A stretch of DNA of 64,000 nt from Hyphomicrobium_B sp001006785 (GTDB lineage Bacteria; Pseudomonadota; Alphaproteobacteria; Rhizobiales; Hyphomicrobiaceae). The stretch is taken from contig NZ_CDHO01000002.1 of NCBI RefSeq assembly GCF_001006785.1, forward strand, positions 62,001 to 126,000, given 5' to 3'. The translations under genes and the position numbers were made by a program. Below are positions 30,867 through 39,154 of the stretch, piece by piece (positions within the stretch are counted from its first letter, which is position 1; each line of letters opens with the position of its first letter). Below the pieces are notes generated by a model. That model was not told the origin of the DNA. It ran no database searches and saw only the letters and a list, made by a program, of their open reading frames with translations.

Positions 30867-31541
30867 ATGCTGAAACTCGTGATCGCCAACAAGCTGTATT
30901 CGTCGTGGTCGCTGCGTCCGTGGGCGCTCCTCAAAGCTTTCGACATCCAGTTCGAAGAAGTCACCATTCCGCTGCGTCGTCCCGACAGCCGCGAGCGGCT
31001 TATGGAATATTCGCCGTCCGGCAAGGTTCCGGTACTGGTCGATGATGACGTGTTCGTCTGGGAAAGCATGGCGATCGTTGAAACGATCGCCGAGCGCTAC
31101 CCCGATCGCGCAATCTGGCCGCGCGATGCCAAGGCGCGTGCGCACGCTCGCGCGATTTCAAACGAAATGCACAGCGGCTTTCAGGCGCTCCGCCAGGCAT
31201 GCCCGATGCATCTCGGGGCGCGGTTCGCGACGCCCGTGCTGACGGACTCGCTGCAGGCGAACATCGATCGCATCGAAGATATCTGGTCCGAAGCCCGCAA
31301 TCGTTTCGGTGGCAACGGGCCGTATCTCTACGGCGCCTTCACGGCGGCCGACGCCATGTACCTTCCGATCGTCACGCGCTTCGAGACTTATGGAGTGCCG
31401 GTTCGCGAGGCGACGCGCGCCTACATGGACACCATGCTCGCGCATCCCGCTTTTGTTGAATGGCGAACGGCGGCATTCAAGGAAGAGTGGAGAATACCGG
31501 ATTATGCGGTGGGCCACACGCTCATCGAAAGCTACGTCTGA
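30867..31541 (+). CDS. Glutathione S-transferase family protein
   Basis: A 224-aa protein with a GST fold: N-terminal thioredoxin-like half (KLVIANKLYSSWSLRPWALLKAF ... GKVPVLVDDDVFVWESMAIVETIAERYP, holding the cis-Pro VPVL and the ES glutathione-binding turn) and an all-helical C-terminal half (YGAFTAADAMYLPIVTRF, the N-capping-box region). The SxWSxR start is typical of bacterial GSTs related to the zeta/maleylacetoacetate type. It begins 2 bp after the previous stop. Confidence 0.93.
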   Translation: MLKLVIANKLYSSWSLRPWALLKAFDIQFEEVTIPLRRPDSRERLMEYSPSGKVPVLVDDDVFVWESMAIVETIAERYPDRAIWPRDAKARAHARAISNEMHSGFQALRQACPMHLGARFATPVLTDSLQANIDRIEDIWSEARNRFGGNGPYLYGAFTAADAMYLPIVTRFETYGVPVREATRAYMDTMLAHPAFVEWRTAAFKEEWRIPDYAVGHTLIESYV

Positions 31542-31558
31542 CGATTGAGATCATCACA

Positions 31559-32107
31559 ATGGCCGAGCCGCAGAAGCAGTCCCACTATCCAAGTCCAGCG
31601 CGCACGCAGGAGATCGTCTCCCGCACGCTGTCGATCTTCGTCGACAACGAACCGGGCGTGCTGGCGCGCGTCATCGGTCTGTTTGCCGGCCGCGGCTACA
31701 ACATCGACTCGTTGACCGTGACCGAGGTCGAGCACGAGAAACACCTGTCGCGCATCACCGTCATCACCAGCGGCACGCCGGCCGTGCTGCAGCAGATCAA
31801 GCATCAGCTCGAACGGCTCGTGCCGGTGCACCGCGTGCGCGACCTGACGGAAGAGGGCGATGCCATCGAGCGCGAGCTGGCGCTGATCAAGGTTGTCGGC
31901 AAAGGCGAAAAGCGGATCGAGGCGCTGCGCATTGCCGAGATTTTCCGTGCCCGCGTCGTCGACACCTCGACCGAGCACTTCGTTTTCGAGATGACGGGCA
32001 AGCCGTCGAAGATCGAGACCTTCCTCAATCTCATGATCGAGCTTGGCCTCGCCGAAGTCTCGCGCACCGGCATCGCCGCCATCGGGCGCGGTCCCGGCGG
32101 CCACTGA
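31559..32107 (+). CDS. ilvH: Acetolactate synthase small (regulatory) subunit
   Basis: A 182-aa ACT-domain protein that binds valine and controls the large subunit. The ACT domain is RTLSIFVDNEPGVLARVIGLFAGRGYNIDSLTV, followed by the usual second ACT-like half (LALIKVVGKGEKRIEALRIAEIFRARVVD). The ATG at 31559 follows the GST stop by 17 nt; it is the start that leaves the usual short tail before the ACT domain. Confidence 0.97.
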   Translation: MAEPQKQSHYPSPARTQEIVSRTLSIFVDNEPGVLARVIGLFAGRGYNIDSLTVTEVEHEKHLSRITVITSGTPAVLQQIKHQLERLVPVHRVRDLTEEGDAIERELALIKVVGKGEKRIEALRIAEIFRARVVDTSTEHFVFEMTGKPSKIETFLNLMIELGLAEVSRTGIAAIGRGPGGH

Positions 32108-32349
32108 ATTTCGTACTAGGGAGCATCCAGAAAGCCGGCCTGCAAAAAGTTCAGTTAATGAAGCTCGGCTGGTCCGGGCTTTGAACCCCCCCGTCCGTTG
32201 CTGCCGCGTCCGTTCGCGCACGCAATGACCGTTGAAACGGCGGGGCGTTCTGAGTAGGTTCCGGCCATATTTTCTGGGCGCTCTCTATCGCGTCCCACGT
32301 CAACCCAGCCCGACCGTCGATTCCGACCGGGGAACCCGAAAGGCCGCCC

Positions 32350-33369
32350 ATGCGCGTCTATTACGATCGTGATGCCGACATCAATCTCATCAAGTCGAAG
32401 AAAGTTGCTGTCGTCGGCTACGGCAGCCAGGGCCACGCGCACGCGCTGAACCTTCGCGACTCGGGCGTCAAGGACGTCGCGATCGCGCTTCGCAAGGGCT
32501 CGGCCTCCGCGCAGAAAGCGGAGAAGGAAGGCTTCAAGGTTCTCGACGTGGCGGAAGCCGCCAAGTGGGCCGACGTCATCATGATGCTGACGCCCGACGA
32601 GCTGCAGGGCGACATCTACAAAGATCACCTCGCTCCGAACATGAAGAAGGGCGCTGCTCTGCTCTTCGCGCACGGCCTCAACGTGCATTTCAATCTGATC
32701 GAGCCGCGCGACGATCTCGACGTCGGCATGGTCGCGCCGAAAGGCCCGGGCCACACTGTTCGCGGTGAATACCAGAAGGGTGGCGGCGTGCCGTGCCTCA
32801 TCGCCGTGCATCAGGACAAGAGCGGCAACGCGCACGATCTCTTTCTTTCGTATGCGTCGGCCATCGGCGGCGGCCGCTCGGGCGTCATCGAGACGACGTT
32901 CCGCGAGGAATGCGAAACGGATCTCTTCGGCGAGCAGGCAGTTCTCTGCGGTGGTCTCGTCGAACTCATCCGCAACGGCTTCGAAACGCTCGTCGAAGCG
33001 GGCTACGCCCCGGAGATGGCCTATTTCGAGTGCCTGCACGAAGTGAAGCTCATCGTCGACCTCATCTATGAAGGCGGCATCGCCAACATGAACTACTCGA
33101 TCTCGAACACGGCCGAGTACGGCGAATACCGCACCGGCCCGCGCATCGTCACGCCCGAGACGAAAGCCGAGATGAAGAAGGTCCTCGCCGACATTCAGTC
33201 CGGCCGCTTCACGCGCGACTGGATGCTCGAATGCAAGGCCGGCCAGCCGAGCTTCAAGGCGACGCGCCGCCTGAACGACAGCCATCAGATCGAAGAAGTC
33301 GGCGCCAAGCTGCGCGCGATGATGCCGTGGATCTCGAAGAACAAGCTCGTCGACAAGGGCAAGAACTAA
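32350..33369 (+). CDS. ilvC: Ketol-acid reductoisomerase (class I)
   Basis: A 339-aa NADPH enzyme, second step of branched-chain amino acid synthesis. The N-terminal MRVYYDRDADINLIKSKKVAVVGYGSQGHAHALNLRDSG is diagnostic, with GxGSQG for the dinucleotide and ALRKGSAS for the phosphate of NADPH. Metal ligands lie in TDLFGEQAVLCGG and the CLHEVKLIVDL segment. A 240-bp gap separates it from ilvH, so it may have its own promoter. A strong terminator follows. Confidence 0.98.
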   Translation: MRVYYDRDADINLIKSKKVAVVGYGSQGHAHALNLRDSGVKDVAIALRKGSASAQKAEKEGFKVLDVAEAAKWADVIMMLTPDELQGDIYKDHLAPNMKKGAALLFAHGLNVHFNLIEPRDDLDVGMVAPKGPGHTVRGEYQKGGGVPCLIAVHQDKSGNAHDLFLSYASAIGGGRSGVIETTFREECETDLFGEQAVLCGGLVELIRNGFETLVEAGYAPEMAYFECLHEVKLIVDLIYEGGIANMNYSISNTAEYGEYRTGPRIVTPETKAEMKKVLADIQSGRFTRDWMLECKAGQPSFKATRRLNDSHQIEEVGAKLRAMMPWISKNKLVDKGKN

Positions 33370-33409
33370 AGTTCGCCGCGTTCAGCGGCGCCCGGACTAT
33401 CGAACATGG

Positions 33410-33441
33410 AAGCGGCGGATCGATTTCCGCCGCTTTTTTTT
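33410..33441 (+). terminator. Rho-independent terminator of ilvC
   Basis: A 9-bp perfect stem AAGCGGCGG / CCGCCGCTT with an 8-nt loop followed by nine Ts in a row, 41 bp past the ilvC stop. Confidence 0.95.
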
Positions 33442-33465
33442 TATTCGGCGATCGCCGACGTTGAC

Positions 33466-33497
33466 GCGCACGAGCGCACGAGCGCACGAGCGCACGA
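33466..33497. repeat. Four exact 8-bp tandem repeats
   Basis: GCGCACGA repeated four times without change, directly after the ilvC terminator. Probably slippage-prone DNA; no protein frame depends on it. Confidence 0.85.
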
Positions 33498-34106
33498 CAT
33501 CGAGACGAATTGTAGAATAGGGAATATGAGGAGAATGCCGAAGCCGTGAACCGACCCGCACTGCCGCTCTCTTGGGGAGGGTTTACGTGCGGCAGCGCGG
33601 GCGGTCCACGTCATATCCAGCCGTTCGCCCAATACGCAGGACGGATGGCCGGGACTAACGCGGGCGGCAGAGGAGCGGGGACCTCTGCCGCCCGTTTCCG
33701 AATTCTGCCGCTCACGCAGCTTCCTCGGATATGGTGGGGCTCCGCGCAGCACCTTTGCTACGTGGGCCCGATGGCTGTTCCATCGGGAGGCAGAACGACC
33801 CCTGCAGGCACCTCGCCGCGCATCGATCCTGATGCAACACCAGGACTTAGAACCGGCAATGAGGTGCTGGGAGATCTTGACTGTCGCCCCCCAGCGACGC
33901 TGTCTTGAGAGCGATATGCGATTGGAATCGTGTCCACGTCATGACCGAACTTCGCAATTTACATGGCCAAGCAGATTTTATGCGGAGACGCGACCCTGCG
34001 AAAACATGCGATGATATCAGTGCTTTGAGCATTTAAATCTGTCTCAAAATGACCGCTGCGGGTTCTAATCAGATCGAGACTTATTTGTGGCTTGGCTGTT
34101 TGTTCG
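33498..34106. other. Intergenic region before the NUDIX gene
   Basis: About 600 bp. The open frame from 33546 lacks any family feature, has odd composition and is crossed by the 33661 hairpin, so I do not call it. Possibly a small RNA ends at the hairpin. Confidence 0.4.
33661..33694. terminator. Long GC-rich hairpin
   Basis: A perfect 13-bp inverted repeat (CGGGCGGCAGAGG / CCTCTGCCGCCCG) with an 8-nt loop, followed by TTTCC on the plus strand. It could be a weak terminator of an unseen short transcript or a protein-binding palindrome. Confidence 0.5.
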
Positions 34107-34850
34107 ATGACGCAAAGTGAGTTCGATCGCGTGACGCGCAACGATTTGGATGGCGTCAAAAAACTTTCCTCGTGTCTGTTGCAGGTGAGTTCCGCGCGCT
34201 GGGCGTTTGCAGACGAAAACGCCGGCGCGATCGATGTGCAATGGGCCGAAGCAAAACGCACCAATCCGAATTACTTCAACGGCACGATCTATCTCGTCGA
34301 CGGCGTGACGATCTCTGACGGAGCGTTGCGAGCATCGCTGCTGCGCACGGATTTCAAAAGCTATCTGTATTGGCGGCTCGCGGGTTTTCCGAATGCGGGC
34401 GTTCTCGACGGCTTCGGCTCTGCGATCATTCGCACACAAGGCGGACACATCATGCTCGGTCGTCAGCGAATGGGAAACGTCAACGGCGGACAAGCCTATG
34501 CACCTGCCGGGTTCATCGACGAGAAGGATGTCGGCGCCGACGGAATCGTTCGCATTGATCGCTCGGCGCTGCGCGAGGCTGCCGAGGAAACAGGCATCGA
34601 TCCTGACGCGCTCGAGAAAGACGACGGCTACTATCTGACCCGCTCCGGAGCGCAGCTGTCGATCGGCGTGCCGTTGCGCGTCAACGTGACGGCGGCCGAA
34701 TTCGTCCGTCGCGCCGAGGCGCACATCCGCGCCACGAGCAATTCGGAACTGGACGCGATCATCTCCGTCGCCGGAGTGTCCGACATCGAGAACCTTCCGA
34801 TGCCGCGCTACATGCGTGTGCTGATGGATGCGCTTTTCGCAGGCATCTGA
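34107..34850 (+). CDS. NUDIX hydrolase with an extra N-terminal domain
   Basis: A 247-aa protein. Residues about 105-200 contain a Nudix box, seen as APAGFIDEKD, a longer than usual insert, then ALREAAEETGI with the metal-binding REAAEE pattern. The first 90 residues (SSARWAFADENAGAIDVQWAEAKRTNPNYFNGTIYLVDG) form a separate region seen with some plant- and rhizobial-type Nudix proteins. It likely hydrolyses a nucleoside diphosphate derivative. Start is ATG at 34107 or TTG at 34092. Monocistronic. Confidence 0.85.
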   Translation: MTQSEFDRVTRNDLDGVKKLSSCLLQVSSARWAFADENAGAIDVQWAEAKRTNPNYFNGTIYLVDGVTISDGALRASLLRTDFKSYLYWRLAGFPNAGVLDGFGSAIIRTQGGHIMLGRQRMGNVNGGQAYAPAGFIDEKDVGADGIVRIDRSALREAAEETGIDPDALEKDDGYYLTRSGAQLSIGVPLRVNVTAAEFVRRAEAHIRATSNSELDAIISVAGVSDIENLPMPRYMRVLMDALFAGI

Positions 34851-34962
34851 TCCTGCTCTCCCACTGCAAAAAATGCTTGGCGGCAGAAGCGCCTTGCCTC
34901 ATGGTGCCGCCGCTCCGCTGATAGGGCGTGGGTTCGGCTCATAGCGGGGAGACTGGCGCGCA

Positions 34963-35877
34963 ATGGCGCTCAATTACTATATCCTTGACGTATTCACCGA
35001 GAGACCGTTCGGCGGCAATCCGCTGGCGGTCGTCACCGAAGCCGACAGTCTCTCGAGCGCCGACATGCAGACGATCGCGCGCGAGTTCAATCTCTCTGAA
35101 ACGGTTTTCGTTCTGACACCGACGAGCGCCGGACACACTGCCCGCATCCGCATCTTTACGCCAAGCCGCGAGCTGGCTTTTGCCGGTCATCCGACGCTCG
35201 GCGCCGCGGTACTGCTGGCGGAACTTCGATCGCAGCCGCAGCTCAACGGCGAGAGCGATGCGATCATCGCGCTAGAAGAAGAAATCGGCAGCGTCCGCGT
35301 CGGCGTCCGCTTGCGCACGCAGGCCGCGGCATTCGGCGAGTTCGATGCGCCGAAAGCGACCGCAACCCTCGAACGTCTGCCGGAGCCGGAGGAAGTGTCC
35401 GCCGCTGTCGGACTGATCCCGATCGAGGTCGGATTCGAAAATCACAAGCCGACCCTGCTCAGGGGTGCGAACAACTTCGCGTTCGTGCCGGTCGCTAATC
35501 TTGAAGCGATGGCGAAAGTGAAAGTCGCGCCGCAGCGCTGGGCGGAAGTTTTCTCATCCCGCGACGTGCACGGTGTCTTTCTCTATACGCGCCAGTGCGT
35601 GCGCGTGCAGTCGGCGTTCCATGCCCGCATGTTCGCTCCCGATCTCGGCGTGCCGGAAGACCCCGCGACCGGTTCGGCCGCGGCCGGCTTCGCGCACGTC
35701 ATCAACGAGTTCGACGAATTGCCCGACGGCACGCACAAGCGCGCCATCGAGCAGGGCATCGAGATGGGCCGTCCGAGCGCCATCGCGCTGACGATGACCA
35801 TCGGGCGCGGCAAGCTCGAGACGGTACGCATCGGCGGCCATGCTATCCGGGTCGCCGAGGGCAAGCTCCTCGCCTGA
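34963..35877 (+). CDS. PhzF-family isomerase/epimerase
   Basis: A 304-aa protein with the two-lobed diaminopimelate-epimerase-like fold of the PhzF family. Landmarks: NYYILDVFTERPFGGNPLAVV, the catalytic-Glu context FNLSETVFVL, RIFTPSRELAFAGHPTLGAA and the second-lobe RMFAPDLGVPEDPATGSAAAGFAHVI. No phenazine genes are nearby, so this is a generic family member with unknown substrate. GGGGAG lies upstream of the ATG. It converges on cytochrome b561. Confidence 0.93.
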   Translation: MALNYYILDVFTERPFGGNPLAVVTEADSLSSADMQTIAREFNLSETVFVLTPTSAGHTARIRIFTPSRELAFAGHPTLGAAVLLAELRSQPQLNGESDAIIALEEEIGSVRVGVRLRTQAAAFGEFDAPKATATLERLPEPEEVSAAVGLIPIEVGFENHKPTLLRGANNFAFVPVANLEAMAKVKVAPQRWAEVFSSRDVHGVFLYTRQCVRVQSAFHARMFAPDLGVPEDPATGSAAAGFAHVINEFDELPDGTHKRAIEQGIEMGRPSAIALTMTIGRGKLETVRIGGHAIRVAEGKLLA

Positions 35878-35891
35878 CGTCTGCGGCTTGT

Positions 35892-36452
35892 TCAGCGACC
35901 GCGCGGCAGCATCCGGAGAAGCGTGTTGTCTTTCTGCAGATAATGATGCGCGAGCGCTGCCAGCGCGTGAAACCCGATCAGGAAGTAGAGCGCGTTGCCG
36001 ATGTACTCGTGCACGCCCTCGATCTGCTTGGCGAGGTCCTTGTTTTCGGCAATCAGCGGCGGCAGCGTCAGCCCGAAGAACGGGATCGGCTTGCCTTCCC
36101 CGCTCAGGATGAGCCAACCGAGCACCGGCATCGCGATCATTGCCGCATAAAGCGCCGCATGCATTGCGTGCGCAGCGCCCGTCTGCCAGGCGCTCGGGCG
36201 CGGCACGATTTGAGGCGCGCGTGTCTGGCTTCTAAGGAAAATCCGGACGATGACCAGCAGCAGGACCGTCAGCCCGAGCATGAAATGCAATGCTTTGAGT
36301 TGGTCTCTGGGGTCGCTGCCCTTGGGAAAGTACACACGCAGTTCGATCGCCGCAAACACCGCTGCGATGAGGATGGCCGTGAACCAATGGATCGCGATGA
36401 GGGCGGGCGGGTAGGTCTCCCGGCGGAGCGTCGTTCCGGCAACCGAAGTCAT
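35892..36452 (-). CDS. Cytochrome b561
   Basis: A 186-aa inner-membrane protein with four helices and histidines placed for two haems: AIHWFTAILIAAVFAAIELR, LKALHFMLGLTVLLLVIVRI, GAAHAMHAALYAAMIAMPVLGWL and VHEYIGNALYFLIGFHALAALAHHYLQ. This is the prokaryotic cytochrome b561 family (PF01292), which passes electrons between quinone and other carriers or superoxide. GGAGACACC lies before the ATG. Divergent from leuA. Confidence 0.93.
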   Translation of the reverse strand: MTSVAGTTLRRETYPPALIAIHWFTAILIAAVFAAIELRVYFPKGSDPRDQLKALHFMLGLTVLLLVIVRIFLRSQTRAPQIVPRPSAWQTGAAHAMHAALYAAMIAMPVLGWLILSGEGKPIPFFGLTLPPLIAENKDLAKQIEGVHEYIGNALYFLIGFHALAALAHHYLQKDNTLLRMLPRGR

Positions 36453-36894
36453 AATGAGGTGTCTCCAAGCGTTTTGCGGGCATCAGAATTAAGGAAGGCT
36501 AAGCCGGCCCCGCGTGCCCGGCTGAACGGCGAATGCTTTACGACCCGTCGGTCGAGGCGCCGCACCTCACCCACTCTTGCATTTTGGGATTACTTTAGAC
36601 CATTTAAAGATTGCCGGGCTTGACACGGGCGGGGGTTTTGGCGTTCCACAGGATCAGATGACACAGGTACCGTTCCCAGTTTGGCCTTGCGCGCAGCGCG
36701 CCCTCCGTCAGGAGCGTGCCCGGGAATTCGTGTGCTGGTGCGAAAATGGTTTCCTATTGCCGCTTACGGGCCCCTGGGCCGCATGAAACTCGGCTGTCCG
36801 CCGGGTGGTGCTCAGGGGATCGACGACTTTTAAATAGCGTAGAGCGACAAGCGGCGACCCCCATGAGCGGTCGCCCGGCAAAGGATAGAAACCG
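36453..36894. other. leuA upstream region
   Basis: About 440 bp between cytochrome b561 and leuA. It has a 7-bp hairpin next to the leuA start and a micro-frame overlapping it (separate entry). I see no Leu-rich leader peptide or T-box. Confidence 0.4.
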
Positions 36895-36898
36895 ATGA
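36853..36898 (+). promoter_or_regulatory. Hairpin and overlapping micro-ORF at the leuA start
   Basis: A 7-bp stem (GGCGACC 36853-36859 / GGTCGCC 36869-36875) holds an ATG in its loop. That ATG opens an 11-codon frame (MSGRPAKDRNR) whose TGA overlaps the leuA ATG (ATGA at 36895-36898). This layout could couple leuA translation to the micro-ORF. It contains no leucine codons, so classical attenuation is not indicated. Confidence 0.4.
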
Positions 36899-38475
36899 CG
36901 TCCGTTACCGATAATGCGCCGGCCGTGCCGAAGCGCGACGAAGACAAGATCCTGATTTTCGATACCACGCTCCGCGACGGCGAACAGTGCCCCGGCGCGA
37001 CGATGACGTTCGAGGAAAAGCTTCAGGTCGCCGAGCTCCTCGACGACATGGGCGTCGATATCATCGAAGCGGGCTTCCCGATCGCGTCGGAGGGCGACTT
37101 CGAGGCGGTGACCGAAATCTCCAAGCTGGCGCGGCAGTCGGTGATCTGCGGATTGGCCCGCGCCAACTTCGCCGACATCGATCGCGCGGGCGAAGCCATC
37201 AAGCACGCCAAGCGCAGCCGCATTCATACCTTCATCGGCACGTCGCCTCTGCACCGCCAGCATCAGCTGCAGCTCTCGCAGGACGAGGTGTTCGAGCGCG
37301 TCGTCGCGTCCGTAACGCGCGCCCGCGGCTACACCGACGACGTCGAGTGGAGCGCCATGGACGCGACACGCACGGAGCACGATTATCTCTGCCGCGTCTG
37401 CGAAGCGGCGATCAAGGCCGGCGCCACGACCATCAACATCCCCGACACCGTCGGCTACGCGCTGCCCGAGGAATATTTCGACCTCATTACGATGTTGAGA
37501 ACGCGCGTTCCGGGCATGGACAAGGTCGTCATTTCCACCCATTGCCACGACGATCTCGGCCTTGCAGCTGCAAACTCGCTCGCGGGCGTCCGCGCCGGCG
37601 CGCGCCAGATCGAATGCACGATCAACGGTCTCGGCGAGCGCGCAGGCAATGCGGCGCTGGAAGAGATCGTCATGGCGGTCCGCACGCGTCACGATCTGAT
37701 GCCGCATCACACCGGCATCAAGACCGAGATGCTCTCGCGCGCCTCGAAGCTGGTCTCGGCAGTGACGAATTTCCCCGTCCAGTACAACAAGGCGATCGTC
37801 GGCCGGAACGCCTTTGCGCACGAAAGCGGCATCCATCAGGACGGCGTGCTGAAGCACACCGAGACTTACGAGATCATGACGCCGGAGTCCGTCGGCGTCG
37901 GAAAATCGTCGCTCGTCATGGGCAAGCACTCGGGCCGCGCCGCGTTCAAGTCGAAGCTCAAGGAACTCGGATACAACCTCGGCGACAACGCGATGGAAGA
38001 CGCCTTCAATCGCTTCAAGGCGCTCGCCGACCGCAAGAAGCACGTTTACGATGAGGACATCGAAGCCCTCGTCGACGACGGCGTCGCGCACATGAACGAC
38101 CGGGTCAAGGTCGCGGCGTTGACGGTGATCGCCGGAACGATGGGTCCGCAGTCGGCGACGCTGACGCTCGACATCGAAGGCCAGTCGAAAACGGTGCAGG
38201 CGGTCGGCAATGGACCTGTCGATGCAACCTTCAACGCCATTAAGCAGCTGCTGCCGCACAACGCCCGCCTGGATCTCTACCAGGTGCACGCCGTGACCGA
38301 AGGGACCGACGCCCAGGCCGAGGTTTCCGTGCGCCTAGAAGAGGACGGACGCATCGTGACTGGCCGCTCCGCCGACCCGGACACTCTGGTGGCCTCCGCC
38401 CGCGCCTATGTGGCGGCCCTTACCAAGCTGACGGTGAAACGGCAGAAAACCGCGCAGGCCCAGCAGGCCGTTTAG
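36895..38475 (+). CDS. leuA: 2-isopropylmalate synthase
   Basis: A 526-aa enzyme, first committed step of leucine synthesis (acetyl-CoA plus 2-ketoisovalerate). It shows ILIFDTTLRDGEQCPGATMT (metal Asp), IEAGFPIASEGDF, TINIPDTVGYALPEEY, STHCHDDLGLAAANSLAGV (HxH metal ligands) and NGLGERAGNAALEE; residues about 400-515 are the leucine-sensing allosteric domain. AAAGGAT precedes the ATG. It is separated from the ilv genes by 3.5 kb. Confidence 0.98.
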   Translation: MTSVTDNAPAVPKRDEDKILIFDTTLRDGEQCPGATMTFEEKLQVAELLDDMGVDIIEAGFPIASEGDFEAVTEISKLARQSVICGLARANFADIDRAGEAIKHAKRSRIHTFIGTSPLHRQHQLQLSQDEVFERVVASVTRARGYTDDVEWSAMDATRTEHDYLCRVCEAAIKAGATTINIPDTVGYALPEEYFDLITMLRTRVPGMDKVVISTHCHDDLGLAAANSLAGVRAGARQIECTINGLGERAGNAALEEIVMAVRTRHDLMPHHTGIKTEMLSRASKLVSAVTNFPVQYNKAIVGRNAFAHESGIHQDGVLKHTETYEIMTPESVGVGKSSLVMGKHSGRAAFKSKLKELGYNLGDNAMEDAFNRFKALADRKKHVYDEDIEALVDDGVAHMNDRVKVAALTVIAGTMGPQSATLTLDIEGQSKTVQAVGNGPVDATFNAIKQLLPHNARLDLYQVHAVTEGTDAQAEVSVRLEEDGRIVTGRSADPDTLVASARAYVAALTKLTVKRQKTAQAQQAV

Positions 38476-38643
38476 GCGGCGCTTCGGCGGGCTCGCATGC
38501 GGCATCGCCGACGCAGATAAGGCTTCGATCAAGAGGGGGTGGACAGTGCGGTTCGCCGATGCTATGCGCTCCCTCTACGGGGCCCGCAATTGGGCCCCTT
38601 CGACGTCCTTGGGCCATATCGCGGTCCACTAGGACGCCACGGC

Positions 38644-38783
<140 letters not shown>

Positions 38784-39154
38784 CCACGCTTTTTAACGAA
38801 CTGGCTTCGTCGGTCAGCTTTGGGCTGATGGCTGCGCTCTGACGCGCGATGAAGGGCGTTCTATTCCCTAAGAACCAGACCCTCAAGCGCGACAAGGTGA
38901 ATGGTTGGCGGGCGCAATGCGCGCCGTACCCCTCCGGCTGTATAATTCCGAACACGCTGATCCTTCCCCCGATCAGGGTATTCCCACGTCACTGGACAAA
39001 TTTCTAAAGCATGCAATCTAGCGAGCTGGGTTCGTGGGTCAGCTTAGGCTGACGGCTGCGCGGAACAGAATCAGGGGATGAGTGAGCGCAGTTATGGCTC
39101 ACAATGTGGTGAGCGCATGCGGGACGATCGGGGGACTCGCGGTATGCATGAACA
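38784..39154. repeat. Element left end with repeated hairpins
   Basis: Two imperfect direct repeats of about 38 bp (38800-38838 and 39023-39061: CTGG-TTCGT-GGTCAGCTT-GGCTGA-GGCTGCGC), each with a GTCAGC/GCTGA(C) inverted repeat. Between them ATAATTCCGAACAC is followed by a CTGATC/GATCAG hairpin (about 38958-38978), which has a counterpart after attR at about 47511. These may be recombinase or Rep binding sites. Confidence 0.65.

Noticed and set aside
33546..33908. 120-codon plus-strand frame after ilvC
   Set aside because: No ribosome binding site or family feature, and it contains a perfect 13-bp hairpin; more likely non-coding.
34963..35877. Phenazine biosynthesis locus
   Set aside because: Only a PhzF-family protein is present; none of the other phz genes are nearby and the family is broad.
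36754..38289. 511-codon minus-strand frame across leuA
   Set aside because: Antisense shadow of leuA; no start signals or family features.
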